Positions 14,987 to 22,803 of a stretch of 24,350 bases of DNA are shown here, piece after piece (the first letter of the stretch is position 1; the number at the start of each line of letters is the position of its first letter). Under the pieces are notes generated by a model, which worked only from the letters and a program-made list of their open reading frames with translations, was not told the DNA's origin and ran no database searches. The translations under genes were made by a program, and so were the position numbers. This stretch comes from Synergistaceae bacterium UBA5560 (GTDB taxonomy: Bacteria; Synergistota; Synergistia; Synergistales; Aminiphilaceae): assembly GCA_002425685.1 (NCBI GenBank), contig DIMS01000028.1, forward strand, positions 19,832 through 44,181, given 5' to 3'.

Positions 14987-15696
14987 ACGCAGAGAAAGAG
15001 CGGAAGGATCGGCAGCGGAACCACTTCCGCCCCGTGCTCCTTCGCCGGGTGTTCTACGGGGTTGCCTCGTTGGTGTTGTTCGCGTTTCTCGTCTGTACCG
15101 GGGATGAGGGAGGAGGGGGTGCGCAAGTGCTCCGCGTGGCGGAGGAATCCGGGGTGCCCAATGCCGTCGCCGCGCTCTACCTGCGAAACCGCCTCTACGA
15201 CACGCTCTTCGAGGTGGTGGTCTTTTCCGTGGCGGTCCTCGGGGTCGCCTTCTTCCTCGATGGAAAGGAGCGGGCCGGAGTGCTCAAAGCCCTTCGGGAC
15301 GCACCTCTCCTCGCCATGGCCAGGGGAGCGGCCTTCTTCGCCTTTCTCCTCGCCGTACTGTTCGCCTTCTACGGTCATCTTTCTCCTGGAGGTGGCTTCG
15401 CCGCGGGTGTCGCGGGGGGAACGGCACTGGTGCTCGTTTCGCTGACGCCGGAACGGGAGCGCCTGGAGCGCTTGTTCCCCAGGGCGGTCCAGGTGAAGGG
15501 AGAAAAATGCGTCCTTCTGCTTTTTCTTGTCCTTTCCGCCCTTGCCTGCGGCGGCGTGCTTCTTCCCGACGGAACCTACGGGAGCGTTCTCTCCGGAGGG
15601 TGGATTCCCCTGCTCAACGGGGTGATCACACTCAAGGTCGCTGCGGGAACCTGGGTGATCGGCATGCGTTTTCTTGACTCCGAGTGGCTTTTCTGA
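14983..15696 (+). CDS. mrpB: MbhE-MnhB (MbhF) fusion subunit of the cation/proton antiporter
   Basis: 237 aa; GTG 14983 overlaps the previous stop as GTGA. Residues 20-92 match MbhE or the end of MrpA: a first helix (about 24-38) and PNAVAALYLRNRLYDTLFEVVVFSVAVLGV (59-88). Residues 110-237 are MnhB-like, with the hallmark YGHLSPGGGFAAGVAGG (130-146) and further helices at about 175-195 and 209-228. In Pyrococcus hydrogenase clusters these parts are two genes (mbhE, mbhF); in Mrp operons the first part belongs to MrpA. It is the last gene of the operon; a small hairpin and 67 bases separate it from the next start. Confidence 0.9.
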   Translation: MNAEKERKDRQRNHFRPVLLRRVFYGVASLVLFAFLVCTGDEGGGGAQVLRVAEESGVPNAVAALYLRNRLYDTLFEVVVFSVAVLGVAFFLDGKERAGVLKALRDAPLLAMARGAAFFAFLLAVLFAFYGHLSPGGGFAAGVAGGTALVLVSLTPERERLERLFPRAVQVKGEKCVLLLFLVLSALACGGVLLPDGTYGSVLSGGWIPLLNGVITLKVAAGTWVIGMRFLDSEWLF

Positions 15697-15724
15697 CGAT
15701 CCCTTCCCGGGGGCGTGCGGACTG

Positions 15725-15743
15725 CCGGCGGAGAACCCGCCGG
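15725..15743. repeat. 7-bp GC-only hairpin after the antiporter operon
   Basis: CCGGCGG (15725-15731) pairs with CCGCCGG (15737-15743) over a 5-base loop. No T-run follows. It may weaken read-through into the QueG-like gene or protect the 3' end. Confidence 0.4.
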
Positions 15744-15763
15744 AGTGAGAGAGGAGGACGAAC

Positions 15764-16639
15764 ATGAACGCCGAAGCGTTTGCGGAATGGCCCGCGAGGG
15801 AACTGGAACGTCTCGTGGCGACCTTCGTCGCCACGTCGCCGGAGAACTCCATGAAGAACATTCCCGAAGAGCCCGCCTGGGACGAGCCCCTGGTTGGATT
15901 TGCCTCGGGAGCGGATCCGATCTTCGAAACATATAAGGAGCACGTGGGGCCCTTCGCCTTCACGCCGGAGGAACTCTTTACCCTTTCCTTTCCGGAGGAA
16001 CCGGTCCGGGCGGAGGAGCTGACGGTGATGGCCTGGGTGCTTCCCCAGCGGGCGGCCACGAAGGAAGACAATCGGCGGGAGCGGCTTCGGGGGGCGGAGC
16101 GCTGGGCCCGGTCCCGCCTGTATGGAGAGCAGTTCAATGTTCTGCTTCGAGAGCATGTGGTGGCGTCTCTGGCGGAGGTTGGCATCTCCGCCGTGGCGCC
16201 GCAACTGTCGCCCCACTGGAAGGGCGAGATCTCACCCCTCTACGGCAGATCCTCGAGGTGGTCCGAACGGCACGCCGCCCACGCCTGCGGCCTGGGAACC
16301 TTCGGCCTCTGCGACGGACTCATCACCTCCAAAGGAAAGGCGCATCGGGTGGGTTCGGTGGTGCTGCGCCGGGCTGTGCCCCCCACGCCGCGTCCCTATA
16401 CCCATCACCGGGCCTGGTGTCTCTTCTACGTGGACGGAAGCTGTTCCGCCTGCGTTCGTCGCTGTCCCGCCGGGGCCATTTCCGAAGCGGGGCACGACAA
16501 GGAGCGTTGTGATCGTCATCTCGAAGAGATCTGCCTTCCCTACGCCAGAGAGGCCTGGGGCATCGAGACCTACGGGTGCGGGCTCTGCCAGACGGGAGTT
16601 CCCTGCGAGAGCGGTATTCCCAAGGGAATCATCCTCTGA
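15764..16639 (+). CDS. QueG-like (COG1600-type) 4Fe-4S protein of unknown function
   Basis: 291 aa; ATG 15764 follows GAGGAGG at about 8 bases. The middle part has the epoxyqueuosine-reductase-like segment RHAAHACGLGTFGLCDGLIT (169-188), and the C-terminal third has ferredoxin-type cysteines: C227-xx-C230-xxx-C234-P, then C249 and C257, then C272-xx-C275-xxxxx-C281 in CGLCQTGVPC. True QueG has two regular CxxCxxxCP clusters and a catalytic Asp in a VD(S/T)xP motif before the equivalent helix. Here that stretch reads RSSRWSERH with no Asp, and the last cluster is rearranged. I therefore expect an iron-sulfur, possibly corrinoid-linked, reductase that is not queuosine synthesis. The bidirectional hairpin at 16654 ends the transcript. 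Confidence 0.87.
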   Translation: MNAEAFAEWPARELERLVATFVATSPENSMKNIPEEPAWDEPLVGFASGADPIFETYKEHVGPFAFTPEELFTLSFPEEPVRAEELTVMAWVLPQRAATKEDNRRERLRGAERWARSRLYGEQFNVLLREHVVASLAEVGISAVAPQLSPHWKGEISPLYGRSSRWSERHAAHACGLGTFGLCDGLITSKGKAHRVGSVVLRRAVPPTPRPYTHHRAWCLFYVDGSCSACVRRCPAGAISEAGHDKERCDRHLEEICLPYAREAWGIETYGCGLCQTGVPCESGIPKGIIL

Positions 16640-16653
16640 GGAAGCAAAAGATA

Positions 16654-16701
16654 CACAAGCAGCGAAGGGCGTCCCTGACGGAATGCCCCTCGCTGCTTGT
16701 G
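16654..16701. terminator. Bidirectional terminator between convergent genes
   Basis: Bases 16654-16670 pair with 16685-16701 (17 positions, one A-C mismatch) around a 14-base loop. On the minus strand the stem is followed by TATCTTTTGC, giving a T-run for the flavin reductase gene; the plus side has only scattered Ts. Position between two converging stops supports use in both directions. Confidence 0.8.
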
Positions 16702-16727
16702 GCTGTGTGATTCTGATGCCTGTTCGG

Positions 16728-17291
16728 TCAGAGCAGCTCCTTGCCGACGGAAAAGGCCTTTCCCGCGAGTTCCCCCAGGCCGTAGTACCCTGCGGGGCCG
16801 TAGCAGAGAGGAGCGAGCGCCTGTGCATCCAGCTCTCCCTGGGAAGTGAGGACCGATTCCTCCGCCGCCACGGCGACGATCTCCGCCACCACGAGCATGT
16901 GGCTGCCGAGTTTCGTGGTGGACACGAGGCGGCACTCGAGGACGAGGGGAAAACGGTCGATCACCGGTGCGTCCACCTCCGAGCCGGGAGTGCAGGTCAT
17001 GCCTGTCTTGGCGAGCTTGTCCTCGTTCCTTCCCGAGACGAGCCCGAAGTAGTCCGTCTCCTTCACCAGATCCACCGAGGGGACATGCACGGTGAGCGCT
17101 TTTCGGCGGAGCAGATTCTCGTAGGTGAGGCGACTCTCCCGGATTCCGACGGCGAGGCAGGGCGGTTCGGAGCAGCAGATCCCCGCCCAGGCGGCGGTCA
17201 TGGCGTCGGGATGTCCCTCGGCGTCGTAGGTTCCCACGACCACCGCGGGAAGTGGATAGAGGGTCGGTTTCGTCTCCAGTCTTTTTTTCAC
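16728..17291 (-). CDS. Flavin reductase-like domain protein (flavoredoxin type)
   Basis: 187 aa from GTG 17291, preceded on the minus strand by a perfect AGGAGG 8 bases away. The fold is the FMN-binding split barrel: a YPLPAVVVGT opening (12-21), the PDAMTAAWAG segment (28-37), CCSEPPCLAVGIR (39-51), the NLLRRKALTVHVPS region and the DYFGLVSGRNEDKLAKTG stretch (80-97) common to flavoredoxins. Members bind FMN and act as electron carriers or reductases. The gene is convergent with the QueG-like iron-sulfur protein, and a redox link is conceivable but unproven. Its short upstream region (17292-17347) is AT-rich and includes a CTTTTTAAAAAG palindrome at about 17328-17339, probably in the promoter. 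Confidence 0.92.
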   Translation of the reverse strand: MKKRLETKPTLYPLPAVVVGTYDAEGHPDAMTAAWAGICCSEPPCLAVGIRESRLTYENLLRRKALTVHVPSVDLVKETDYFGLVSGRNEDKLAKTGMTCTPGSEVDAPVIDRFPLVLECRLVSTTKLGSHMLVVAEIVAVAAEESVLTSQGELDAQALAPLCYGPAGYYGLGELAGKAFSVGKELL

Positions 17292-17347
17292 GGTTCTGAC
17301 CTCCTGAAATAAAGTAGTCGCAATTCCTTTTTAAAAAGCTCGGAGCG

Positions 17348-19399
17348 TCACCGTCCGGGAAGGGCGGGCGCCTTTCCCGAGGATGCCTCCTGCTCCTCCA
17401 GTCTGAAGCTTCTGGTTATCGTGTCAAGGTCTACTGAGAGGGTGCTCACCTCCTGTGCTCCGATAGCCACGTTCTCCATGGCCGCCGCCATTTCCTCCAT
17501 GGAGGCGGCCAGGTTCGCCGCGTGTTCGTCCGTGCGCTCCACCAGACTTGCCGTCGCGTCGATGATGGCGATGATCTGGTCGGATTTGGAAACTTCCTCG
17601 CCGGTGACGGAGGAGATTTTCTCGATGTCCTTCACGGAACTCGCCACTGCGTCCAAAATGGTTCCCAGCCCCGCCCCCGCCCGCTGTACCAGGGAAACCC
17701 CCTCTTCCACCTTCTCGCGGCTCTCGCGCATGGCGGACACGGCATCGTTGGTGCTCTCCAGGATTCGGGTCACCAGCTCCGCCACTTCCTTGGCTCCCAA
17801 AGAGGATTGTTCGGCAAGCTTGCGCACTTCCTCGGCGACCACGGCGAAGCCGCGCCCCGCGTCTCCGGCGCGAGCGGCCTCGATGGCGGCGTTCAGGGCC
17901 AGCAGATTCGTCTGAGTGGCGAGGCTCGTGATGGTGTCGCTCACGACGCCGATGCGTTGGGAATATTCGTTCAGGTTCGTGATGAGTTCCTCCGTTCGGG
18001 TGACCGTGTCACGAATGTCTCCCATGGAACGGATGGTGAGCGCCACATCCTCCTGCCCCTTGCGGGCTGCTCCTTCCATGGTTCCCGCGTTGTGGGCCGC
18101 CGAAGCGGCCAGTTCCTTGGCGATCTGCACGAGAGAGGACAGTTCGAGGAGCACCTTGGAGGCCTCCACGGTGTTGGCCCGTCCCGTGGCGGTCTCCTCC
18201 GCGAGGTGGGTGTTGCTCTCCGCCACGTCGTTCACAGTGCTGGTGATCTCCTCGGAGGAGGCGGCGGTCTCCTCCGAGGTGGCGGAGAGAGTCTCGGCTT
18301 TGCGGCGAAGATCCAGCAGGATGTCTCGCTGCCGGGCGATCATCTCCGCCAGTGCGTCCGCCAGAGCACCCAGTTCATCTCTGGAGGTGATTCCGAAGGC
18401 GTTGCGGCCGAAGGAGAAGTCCCCGTCGCCGGCCCGGACGGCAAGCCCCATGATGTTCCGTATGGGATGAGCGATGGTGTTGCCGATGAAGAAGGAGATG
18501 CCGCTGAGGACGAGCACGGCGACGGCCATGGCCGTGAGGAGGAACTTCGCGGAGCGGTTTGCCGTTGCGTGGAGTTCCTCCGGGGGCACCACCACGGCAA
18601 GGGACCACCCCGGAGTGTGCGGCACGGGGGAGAAGAAAAGAATGCCCCGCGTGCCGTCCGGACGGAGGTATTCCACAGTGCCTCGCTCTCCGCCGACCAT
18701 GCGTCGTCCTGCTTCGGCGAGGCCCCGGAAGCCCAGCGTATCCGAATCCAGAAGGTTGAGTTTCATGGCCCATTCCGGAGAGGGGTGGGCAATGACGAGG
18801 CCGTTGCCGTCGGCGATCCACCCATAGCCGTTTTCACCGATTCGGATGCTCTCGGCGAGCTTCTGGAGCGGCTCCAGTATCACTGAAGCGCCCAGAAGGC
18901 CCTGTGTGGCATCGTTGAAATCCTTGACCGCCGCGGCGACGACAAACGTCGTTTTTCCGGAAACCCTCGAGACGAGAGGGTTCGAGAGAACCAAGTTTTT
19001 GCCGTCTTTCATGATCGATGTGAAATAGCCCCGGTCTCCCACGTTGAGAATCTCCGTCCCCGAGGTGACATGGGTCTGACCATCCGGTCCCGCGAGGAGA
19101 AAGACCTCGAACATGTCCTTGTGTCGTTCGCGGACGCCCGTGAGATCCCGGCGGATCATCGTCCATTCCATCGTTTTTGTCGAATCCTGTTCGGCGAGCA
19201 GGGTCACCGTGTCCAGGATGCGTTCCATCCATGCGCCCAGCTCGGCTCCGCGGGCAAGCACAAGTTCCTCGGCCATGTCATAGGTCAGGGATTTCACGTC
19301 GCCGTTGATTTGTCGGTAAAGGACGATTCCCAGGATGCCAAGAAGAACCACCACGGCGGAGACGAACAGAACGAGAACCTTGGTGCGGATACTTTTCAT
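17348..19399 (-). CDS. Methyl-accepting chemotaxis protein with dCache sensor
   Basis: 683 aa from ATG 19399 with AAGGAGG upstream on the minus strand; the extra 22 codons to 19465 lack a ribosome site. Membrane helix 1 at about 8-28, a large periplasmic dCache-type domain (about 33-283; GDRGYFTSIMKDGKNLVLSNP, 121-141, and GENGYGWIADGNGLVIAHP, 188-206), helix 2 at about 286-306, HAMP (about 306-358) and a long signalling hairpin whose tip is IEAARAGDAGRGFAVVAEE (506-524), which binds CheA/CheW. The dCache architecture often senses amino acids or small organic acids; the ligand is not readable. No CheR-binding pentapeptide is seen at the C-terminus (ends KAPALPGR). No other che genes are nearby, so it is an orphan receptor. 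Confidence 0.96.
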   Translation of the reverse strand: MKSIRTKVLVLFVSAVVVLLGILGIVLYRQINGDVKSLTYDMAEELVLARGAELGAWMERILDTVTLLAEQDSTKTMEWTMIRRDLTGVRERHKDMFEVFLLAGPDGQTHVTSGTEILNVGDRGYFTSIMKDGKNLVLSNPLVSRVSGKTTFVVAAAVKDFNDATQGLLGASVILEPLQKLAESIRIGENGYGWIADGNGLVIAHPSPEWAMKLNLLDSDTLGFRGLAEAGRRMVGGERGTVEYLRPDGTRGILFFSPVPHTPGWSLAVVVPPEELHATANRSAKFLLTAMAVAVLVLSGISFFIGNTIAHPIRNIMGLAVRAGDGDFSFGRNAFGITSRDELGALADALAEMIARQRDILLDLRRKAETLSATSEETAASSEEITSTVNDVAESNTHLAEETATGRANTVEASKVLLELSSLVQIAKELAASAAHNAGTMEGAARKGQEDVALTIRSMGDIRDTVTRTEELITNLNEYSQRIGVVSDTITSLATQTNLLALNAAIEAARAGDAGRGFAVVAEEVRKLAEQSSLGAKEVAELVTRILESTNDAVSAMRESREKVEEGVSLVQRAGAGLGTILDAVASSVKDIEKISSVTGEEVSKSDQIIAIIDATASLVERTDEHAANLAASMEEMAAAMENVAIGAQEVSTLSVDLDTITRSFRLEEQEASSGKAPALPGR

Positions 19400-20009
19400 C
19401 GAGAGCGCCCTCCTTGCGAGAAATAATTGACCTCCAGAATGTGAGGGGAAAAATGATCTCCCCAAGGTGTACTGATTTTTTACTAAACTATTGTATCATG
19501 TGCTTCACTCGTAATCTCGATGGTGTCTGTTAGAATGCGACATATGTATGAATTTTACATGAAAATTTACAGCTAAAAAGAAAAAATTCTCTGTGGGGAT
19601 CACTTTTGCCCCGTGGAATCCGAGGAAAATAGCTGATGTTCCCGGCGGAAAATGAGTCGGAATTTCGACGATGCCACATCATCGAAAAGATGTCTTTTCG
19701 CGGCGCCATGCGCTATAGTCGATGGCAGATGTCCGTTTGCTCGCAGGGAGGAGAATGCTCGACCTGCCCTGTTCAGGACAGGATTTGCGGCGAGGGGGCA
19801 AAAATTCCACGCCCCGCCTTCTTTGTTCTCCTTCCGGGGAGCGGCGTGAGGCGAGCGCGTGATGTTTTAAAGCAAAGCAGCGGGCGTCTCTTCGTTTTCT
19901 CATCGGGGTGGAGGCGTTTACCGGTGCATTGTGGAGGAGCCTTTTCCGTTCGCGGGGAGTTCTTTCCGGTTCTTCTTCCCGTGCAAGGACTTTTTCAGGA
20001 GGGATCGCC
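19400..20009. other. 610-bp intergenic region between divergent chemoreceptor and HD genes
   Basis: The part at 19440-19620 is clearly AT-richer than the rest of the window and should hold the divergent promoters. A TGATACAAT extended -10 faces the chemoreceptor. On the plus strand TGTTAGAAT (19528-19536) and TATAGT (19714-19719) are -10-like but lack good -35 boxes. If transcription starts at one of these, the HD gene has a leader of about 290-470 bases. A GC hairpin with a small bulge lies around 19789-19823. A plus-strand frame at 19636-20013 contains a cysteine cluster (CSQGGECSTCPVQDRIC), but it overlaps the HD start and lacks a good ribosome site. Confidence 0.5.
19490..19498 (-). promoter_or_regulatory. 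Extended -10 promoter for the chemoreceptor gene
   Basis: On the minus strand this reads TGATACAAT, a TGn extension with a 5/6 TACAAT hexamer, in AT-rich DNA about 90 bases before the start codon. No good -35 is present at 17 bases. Confidence 0.5.
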
Positions 20010-21251
20010 GTGATTTCCCGAGGACTGGTGGAACTGTTCTTCTCCGGATTCAGCATCGAGCGGTGGAACGACCATCCTCGCCCGGTGCAGCTCACCGAGA
20101 TGGACAAGCAGGCCCACAAATGTCTCATCGCCTGGGCCATCGCGTCATGGGAAGAGGGGGGGCGCGGGGACGCTTCGCTCCATCCGTCTCAAGCGGACGG
20201 GACGTTTTTGGCGGACCTCGTGGAGGGAGCGATCTTCGAATTTCTCCATCGTCTCGTGCTCACGGACATCAAACCCCCGGTTTTCTCGAAAATGATGGAG
20301 CGGCACGGCGATGAACTCAACGCCTGGGTGGTCCGGGAGCTGTCTCCGTTCCTCGAACCGCTGAAGGGAAATGTGGCGGAGCGCTTCGCCGCCTATTGGA
20401 CGGGAACCGGCGCTCCGGGCCCGGAGGCAGCGCTTTTCGGAGTGCGACGGATCCTCCGGGCCGCCCACTATCTTGCTACCCGCTGGGAATTCGAGCTGCT
20501 CTATCCCCTGGCGCGGAACCTCTACGGCGTGGAGCGCACCCGGGAAAACATCAACGGGCGTCTTCGGGAGCATCTGGATATGCCCGTGGTGAAAGATGTC
20601 CTCGATTCCCTTGCGGGAATGGGTACGAGTTTCTTCGCGGATTTCGTGAATCTTCTGGGACAGCTCCGGTTCCAGAAGCGCTGGAGCCGCACCCCCCGGG
20701 TTCCCCAGACCTCGGTGCTCGGGCACATGCTCTTCGTGGCGCTCCTGGCCTATTCCGCCGCCCTGGAGGCGGGCCTTTCCAGGGAACGGGCAGCGATGAA
20801 CTTTCTGGGAGGGCTCTTTCACGATCTTCCGGAAGTGCTCACCAGGGACATCATCTCCCCGGTGAAACGGGCTGTGGAGGGACTGGACGACCTGGTGAAA
20901 GAGTGCGAGCGGGAGATGATGGAGGAGACCGTCCTTCCCCTTCTGCCCAAGGAAGCCGCTGCGCGGGTGCGGTTTCTCACCGAACGGGAGTTCGAGGACC
21001 GCTTTTTCGCCCCTTCCGGAATCGTTCCCTTCCGAAACGACGAGGAAATCCCCGAGGGAGCCTTCGCCGTGAACGGCACTCTCCTGGACGGATGCGACAA
21101 GCTCGCGGCCTTTCTGGAGGCGTCCTTTTCCATCCGCCACGGCATCACCTCCTCGTCCCTGGAGGAGGCCCGGACGAGGCTCTTCGAGGCCTACGCGAAG
21201 AAGACCTTCCGGGGGGTGTCGTTGCAGTATCTTTTCGAGTTCTTCCGGTGA
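20010..21251 (+). CDS. HD-domain hydrolase, YfbR-like (COG1896-type) with long N-terminal region
   Basis: 413 aa from GTG 20010; AGGAGG at 19997-20002 is 7 bases away, so the longer frame from 19908 is rejected. The central part carries the YfbR-type HD motif: H239 in SVLGHMLF, then HDLPEVLTRDIISPVK (271-286), with H271, D272, E275, D280, P284 and K286, and a later D in LLDGCDKLAAFLEA. YfbR enzymes are metal-dependent 5'-deoxynucleotidases. This protein is about twice the length of E. coli YfbR, with an N-terminal half that begins SIERWNDHPRPVQLTEMDKQAHK, which I associate with larger HD proteins of unknown substrate. Phosphohydrolase activity is likely and the substrate is open. It is separated by 89 bases and a promoter from the next gene. 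Confidence 0.9.
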   Translation: MISRGLVELFFSGFSIERWNDHPRPVQLTEMDKQAHKCLIAWAIASWEEGGRGDASLHPSQADGTFLADLVEGAIFEFLHRLVLTDIKPPVFSKMMERHGDELNAWVVRELSPFLEPLKGNVAERFAAYWTGTGAPGPEAALFGVRRILRAAHYLATRWEFELLYPLARNLYGVERTRENINGRLREHLDMPVVKDVLDSLAGMGTSFFADFVNLLGQLRFQKRWSRTPRVPQTSVLGHMLFVALLAYSAALEAGLSRERAAMNFLGGLFHDLPEVLTRDIISPVKRAVEGLDDLVKECEREMMEETVLPLLPKEAAARVRFLTEREFEDRFFAPSGIVPFRNDEEIPEGAFAVNGTLLDGCDKLAAFLEASFSIRHGITSSSLEEARTRLFEAYAKKTFRGVSLQYLFEFFR

Positions 21252-21281
21252 ACTCCGGAAGCTGGCCTCTTTCGGGCACCT

Positions 21282-21310
21282 TGACGTATACCCTATAGGG
21301 CTATATACTT
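21282..21310 (+). promoter_or_regulatory. Strong sigma-70 promoter for the disulfide reductase gene
   Basis: TTGACG (21282-21287) and TATACT (21305-21310) with a 17-base spacer, 30 bases before the start codon. Each hexamer matches 5/6. This is the best promoter in the window and makes the downstream gene a separate transcription unit. Confidence 0.85.
21288..21306. promoter_or_regulatory. Putative operator palindrome between -35 and -10 (CsoR/CstR-like)
   Basis: The spacer contains TATACCCTATAGGGCTATA, with a perfect CCCTATAGGG core at 21292-21301 flanked by TATA on both sides. C-tract/G-tract inverted repeats flanked by AT are typical operators of the CsoR/RcnR/CstR repressor family, and a protein bound here would block RNA polymerase. 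The assignment to that family is inference. Confidence 0.5.
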
Positions 21311-21340
21311 CAAAATAAACAGACGAATGGAGGGAAAACA

Positions 21341-22777
21341 ATGCTTCAGGAAAAGCGCGCGGTGAAGACCCTGATCGTCGGCGGAGGACCGGGAGGACGG
21401 GTGTCCTACATGATGCTCCGGAAGATGGGCGTGGATTCGGTGGCTCTTGTGGCGGACGAGGAACCCACGGTGATCTGCAGCCTTCCCTACGGGGTGGGGC
21501 GGCGGCTCGTGCCCGACGGTCCCGAGGCCACGGTGGTGGACCTCGAAACGTCGCACCGGCTTCCTCCGGACATGAGCAAGGATGTCCTGTGGGGGCGGGC
21601 GGTCGCCGCGGACGGAGCGTCCCGAAGCGTCACGGTACGCACCGCCGAAGGTGACGTGACGGTGACCTACGAGACGCTCATTCTCGCGCCGGGGGCCGTT
21701 CCCTGGATTCCCCCCCTGGAGGGTGTCTTCGAGGAAAAAGGGAAGGTTTCCCGACCCGGACCGAAGGTGATGGTGGGCGACCGCCTTGTGGAAAAGAGCG
21801 CCCTCGCGCCTCATGTTCACGTGCTCCGGGGTGCTCAGGACGCACGACGGCTCGATGGGCTGGCCGGGACGAAGGGAACCGTAGCGGTGATCGGCTCCGG
21901 CGCCATCGGGCTGGAGGTCGTGGAGGCTCTCGTGGACCGGGGAAACCGGGTGATCCTCCTGGAGGCTCTTCCGCACGTGGTGGCCGCTCTGGATGCGGAC
22001 ATGGCTGCTCCCGTGGCGCGCCGCCTCGAAGAGCGGGGGGTCTCGGTATTCACCGACGCCAGGGTCACGGGCGTGTCGCCCCGGGGGCTTTCCCTGGCGG
22101 ACGGACGTGACCTTGCGGCCACGGCGGTGGTCTTCGCCGCGGGAGTGCGTCCCGACACCTCTCTCGCGGCCTCGCTGGGGCTTCGGATCGAACGGGGAAT
22201 CGTGGTGAACGAGGGAATGGAGACGAGCCTTCCCGGGGTCTATGCCGTGGGCGACGCAGTGCAGATTTCCGACTGTGCCACGGGGCTGCCGGTTCTTCCT
22301 CTCATCGGCACGCTCGCGATGCGGCAGGCCATGGTCGCCGTAGGTCGCATCGTGGGTATGCCCATGGCACTGCCGCCCGCGACGGTCTGGGGGGTGAGCG
22401 AGATCTTCGGTCTCCACTGGGGCGCCGTGGGATGGTCCCGCGAGGTGGCCGAGCGTGTGGGGCTCAAGGTAGACGTCCTCTCCCTGCCCGTTCGCTCCCG
22501 GGACCCCTTCATGCCCTCCGGAAAAGACGGGGTGTGGAAGGTGGTCGTGGCCGCCGAGGACGGTGGAGGACTCGTCAAGGGACAGATCCTGGGTTTTCAG
22601 GTGGTTACCGAGGGTGATTCGCCGCTCTCTCTGGCGGAACGGTTTGTCGACATCATCACCCGCCGGGAGCGCGTGTCCCACCTCTTCGGTCATTACTTCA
22701 TCCACTCACCCTCGCACAACGCCGTGGACGATCCCTTTTTGGGATTTCTCCAGATGGGCATGCCCAAGGGGTATTGA
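21341..22777 (+). CDS. Class III pyridine nucleotide-disulfide oxidoreductase (CoA-disulfide reductase / NADH oxidase-like)
   Basis: 478 aa; ATG 21341 follows GGAGG at 7-8 bases. FAD-binding GGGPGG (14-19), one redox-active cysteine C46 in ICSLPY (equivalent to the single Cys of CoA-disulfide reductases and NADH oxidases), an LILAPGAVPWIPP strand (113-125), NAD(P)-binding GSGAIG (185-190) and the second FAD motif GVYAVGDA (299-306). Class III members reduce CoA disulfide, CoA persulfide, polysulfide or O2 with NAD(P)H. The segment at about 128-162, between the two nucleotide-binding parts, looks longer than usual. No rhodanese domain is fused. A dedicated promoter with an operator-like palindrome suggests regulation by sulfur or redox state, which would fit persulfide/CoA chemistry. 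Specificity cannot be fixed from sequence. Confidence 0.92.
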   Translation: MLQEKRAVKTLIVGGGPGGRVSYMMLRKMGVDSVALVADEEPTVICSLPYGVGRRLVPDGPEATVVDLETSHRLPPDMSKDVLWGRAVAADGASRSVTVRTAEGDVTVTYETLILAPGAVPWIPPLEGVFEEKGKVSRPGPKVMVGDRLVEKSALAPHVHVLRGAQDARRLDGLAGTKGTVAVIGSGAIGLEVVEALVDRGNRVILLEALPHVVAALDADMAAPVARRLEERGVSVFTDARVTGVSPRGLSLADGRDLAATAVVFAAGVRPDTSLAASLGLRIERGIVVNEGMETSLPGVYAVGDAVQISDCATGLPVLPLIGTLAMRQAMVAVGRIVGMPMALPPATVWGVSEIFGLHWGAVGWSREVAERVGLKVDVLSLPVRSRDPFMPSGKDGVWKVVVAAEDGGGLVKGQILGFQVVTEGDSPLSLAERFVDIITRRERVSHLFGHYFIHSPSHNAVDDPFLGFLQMGMPKGY

Positions 22778-22803
22778 GCCGAACCAGTTCGCGACGAAAA
22801 AGC

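Noticed and set aside
14464..16185. 573-codon minus-strand frame opposite the 3' antiporter genes and QueG-like gene
   Set aside because: S/R/P-rich shadow spanning three well-supported genes.
15764..16639. Naming this gene queG (epoxyqueuosine reductase)
   Set aside because: The catalytic Asp motif is missing and the second cysteine cluster differs, so only a QueG-like label is justified.
19636..20013. 125-codon Cys-rich plus-strand frame
   Set aside because: No ribosome site and overlap with the well-placed GTG start of the HD gene; the cysteine cluster alone is not enough to call a gene.
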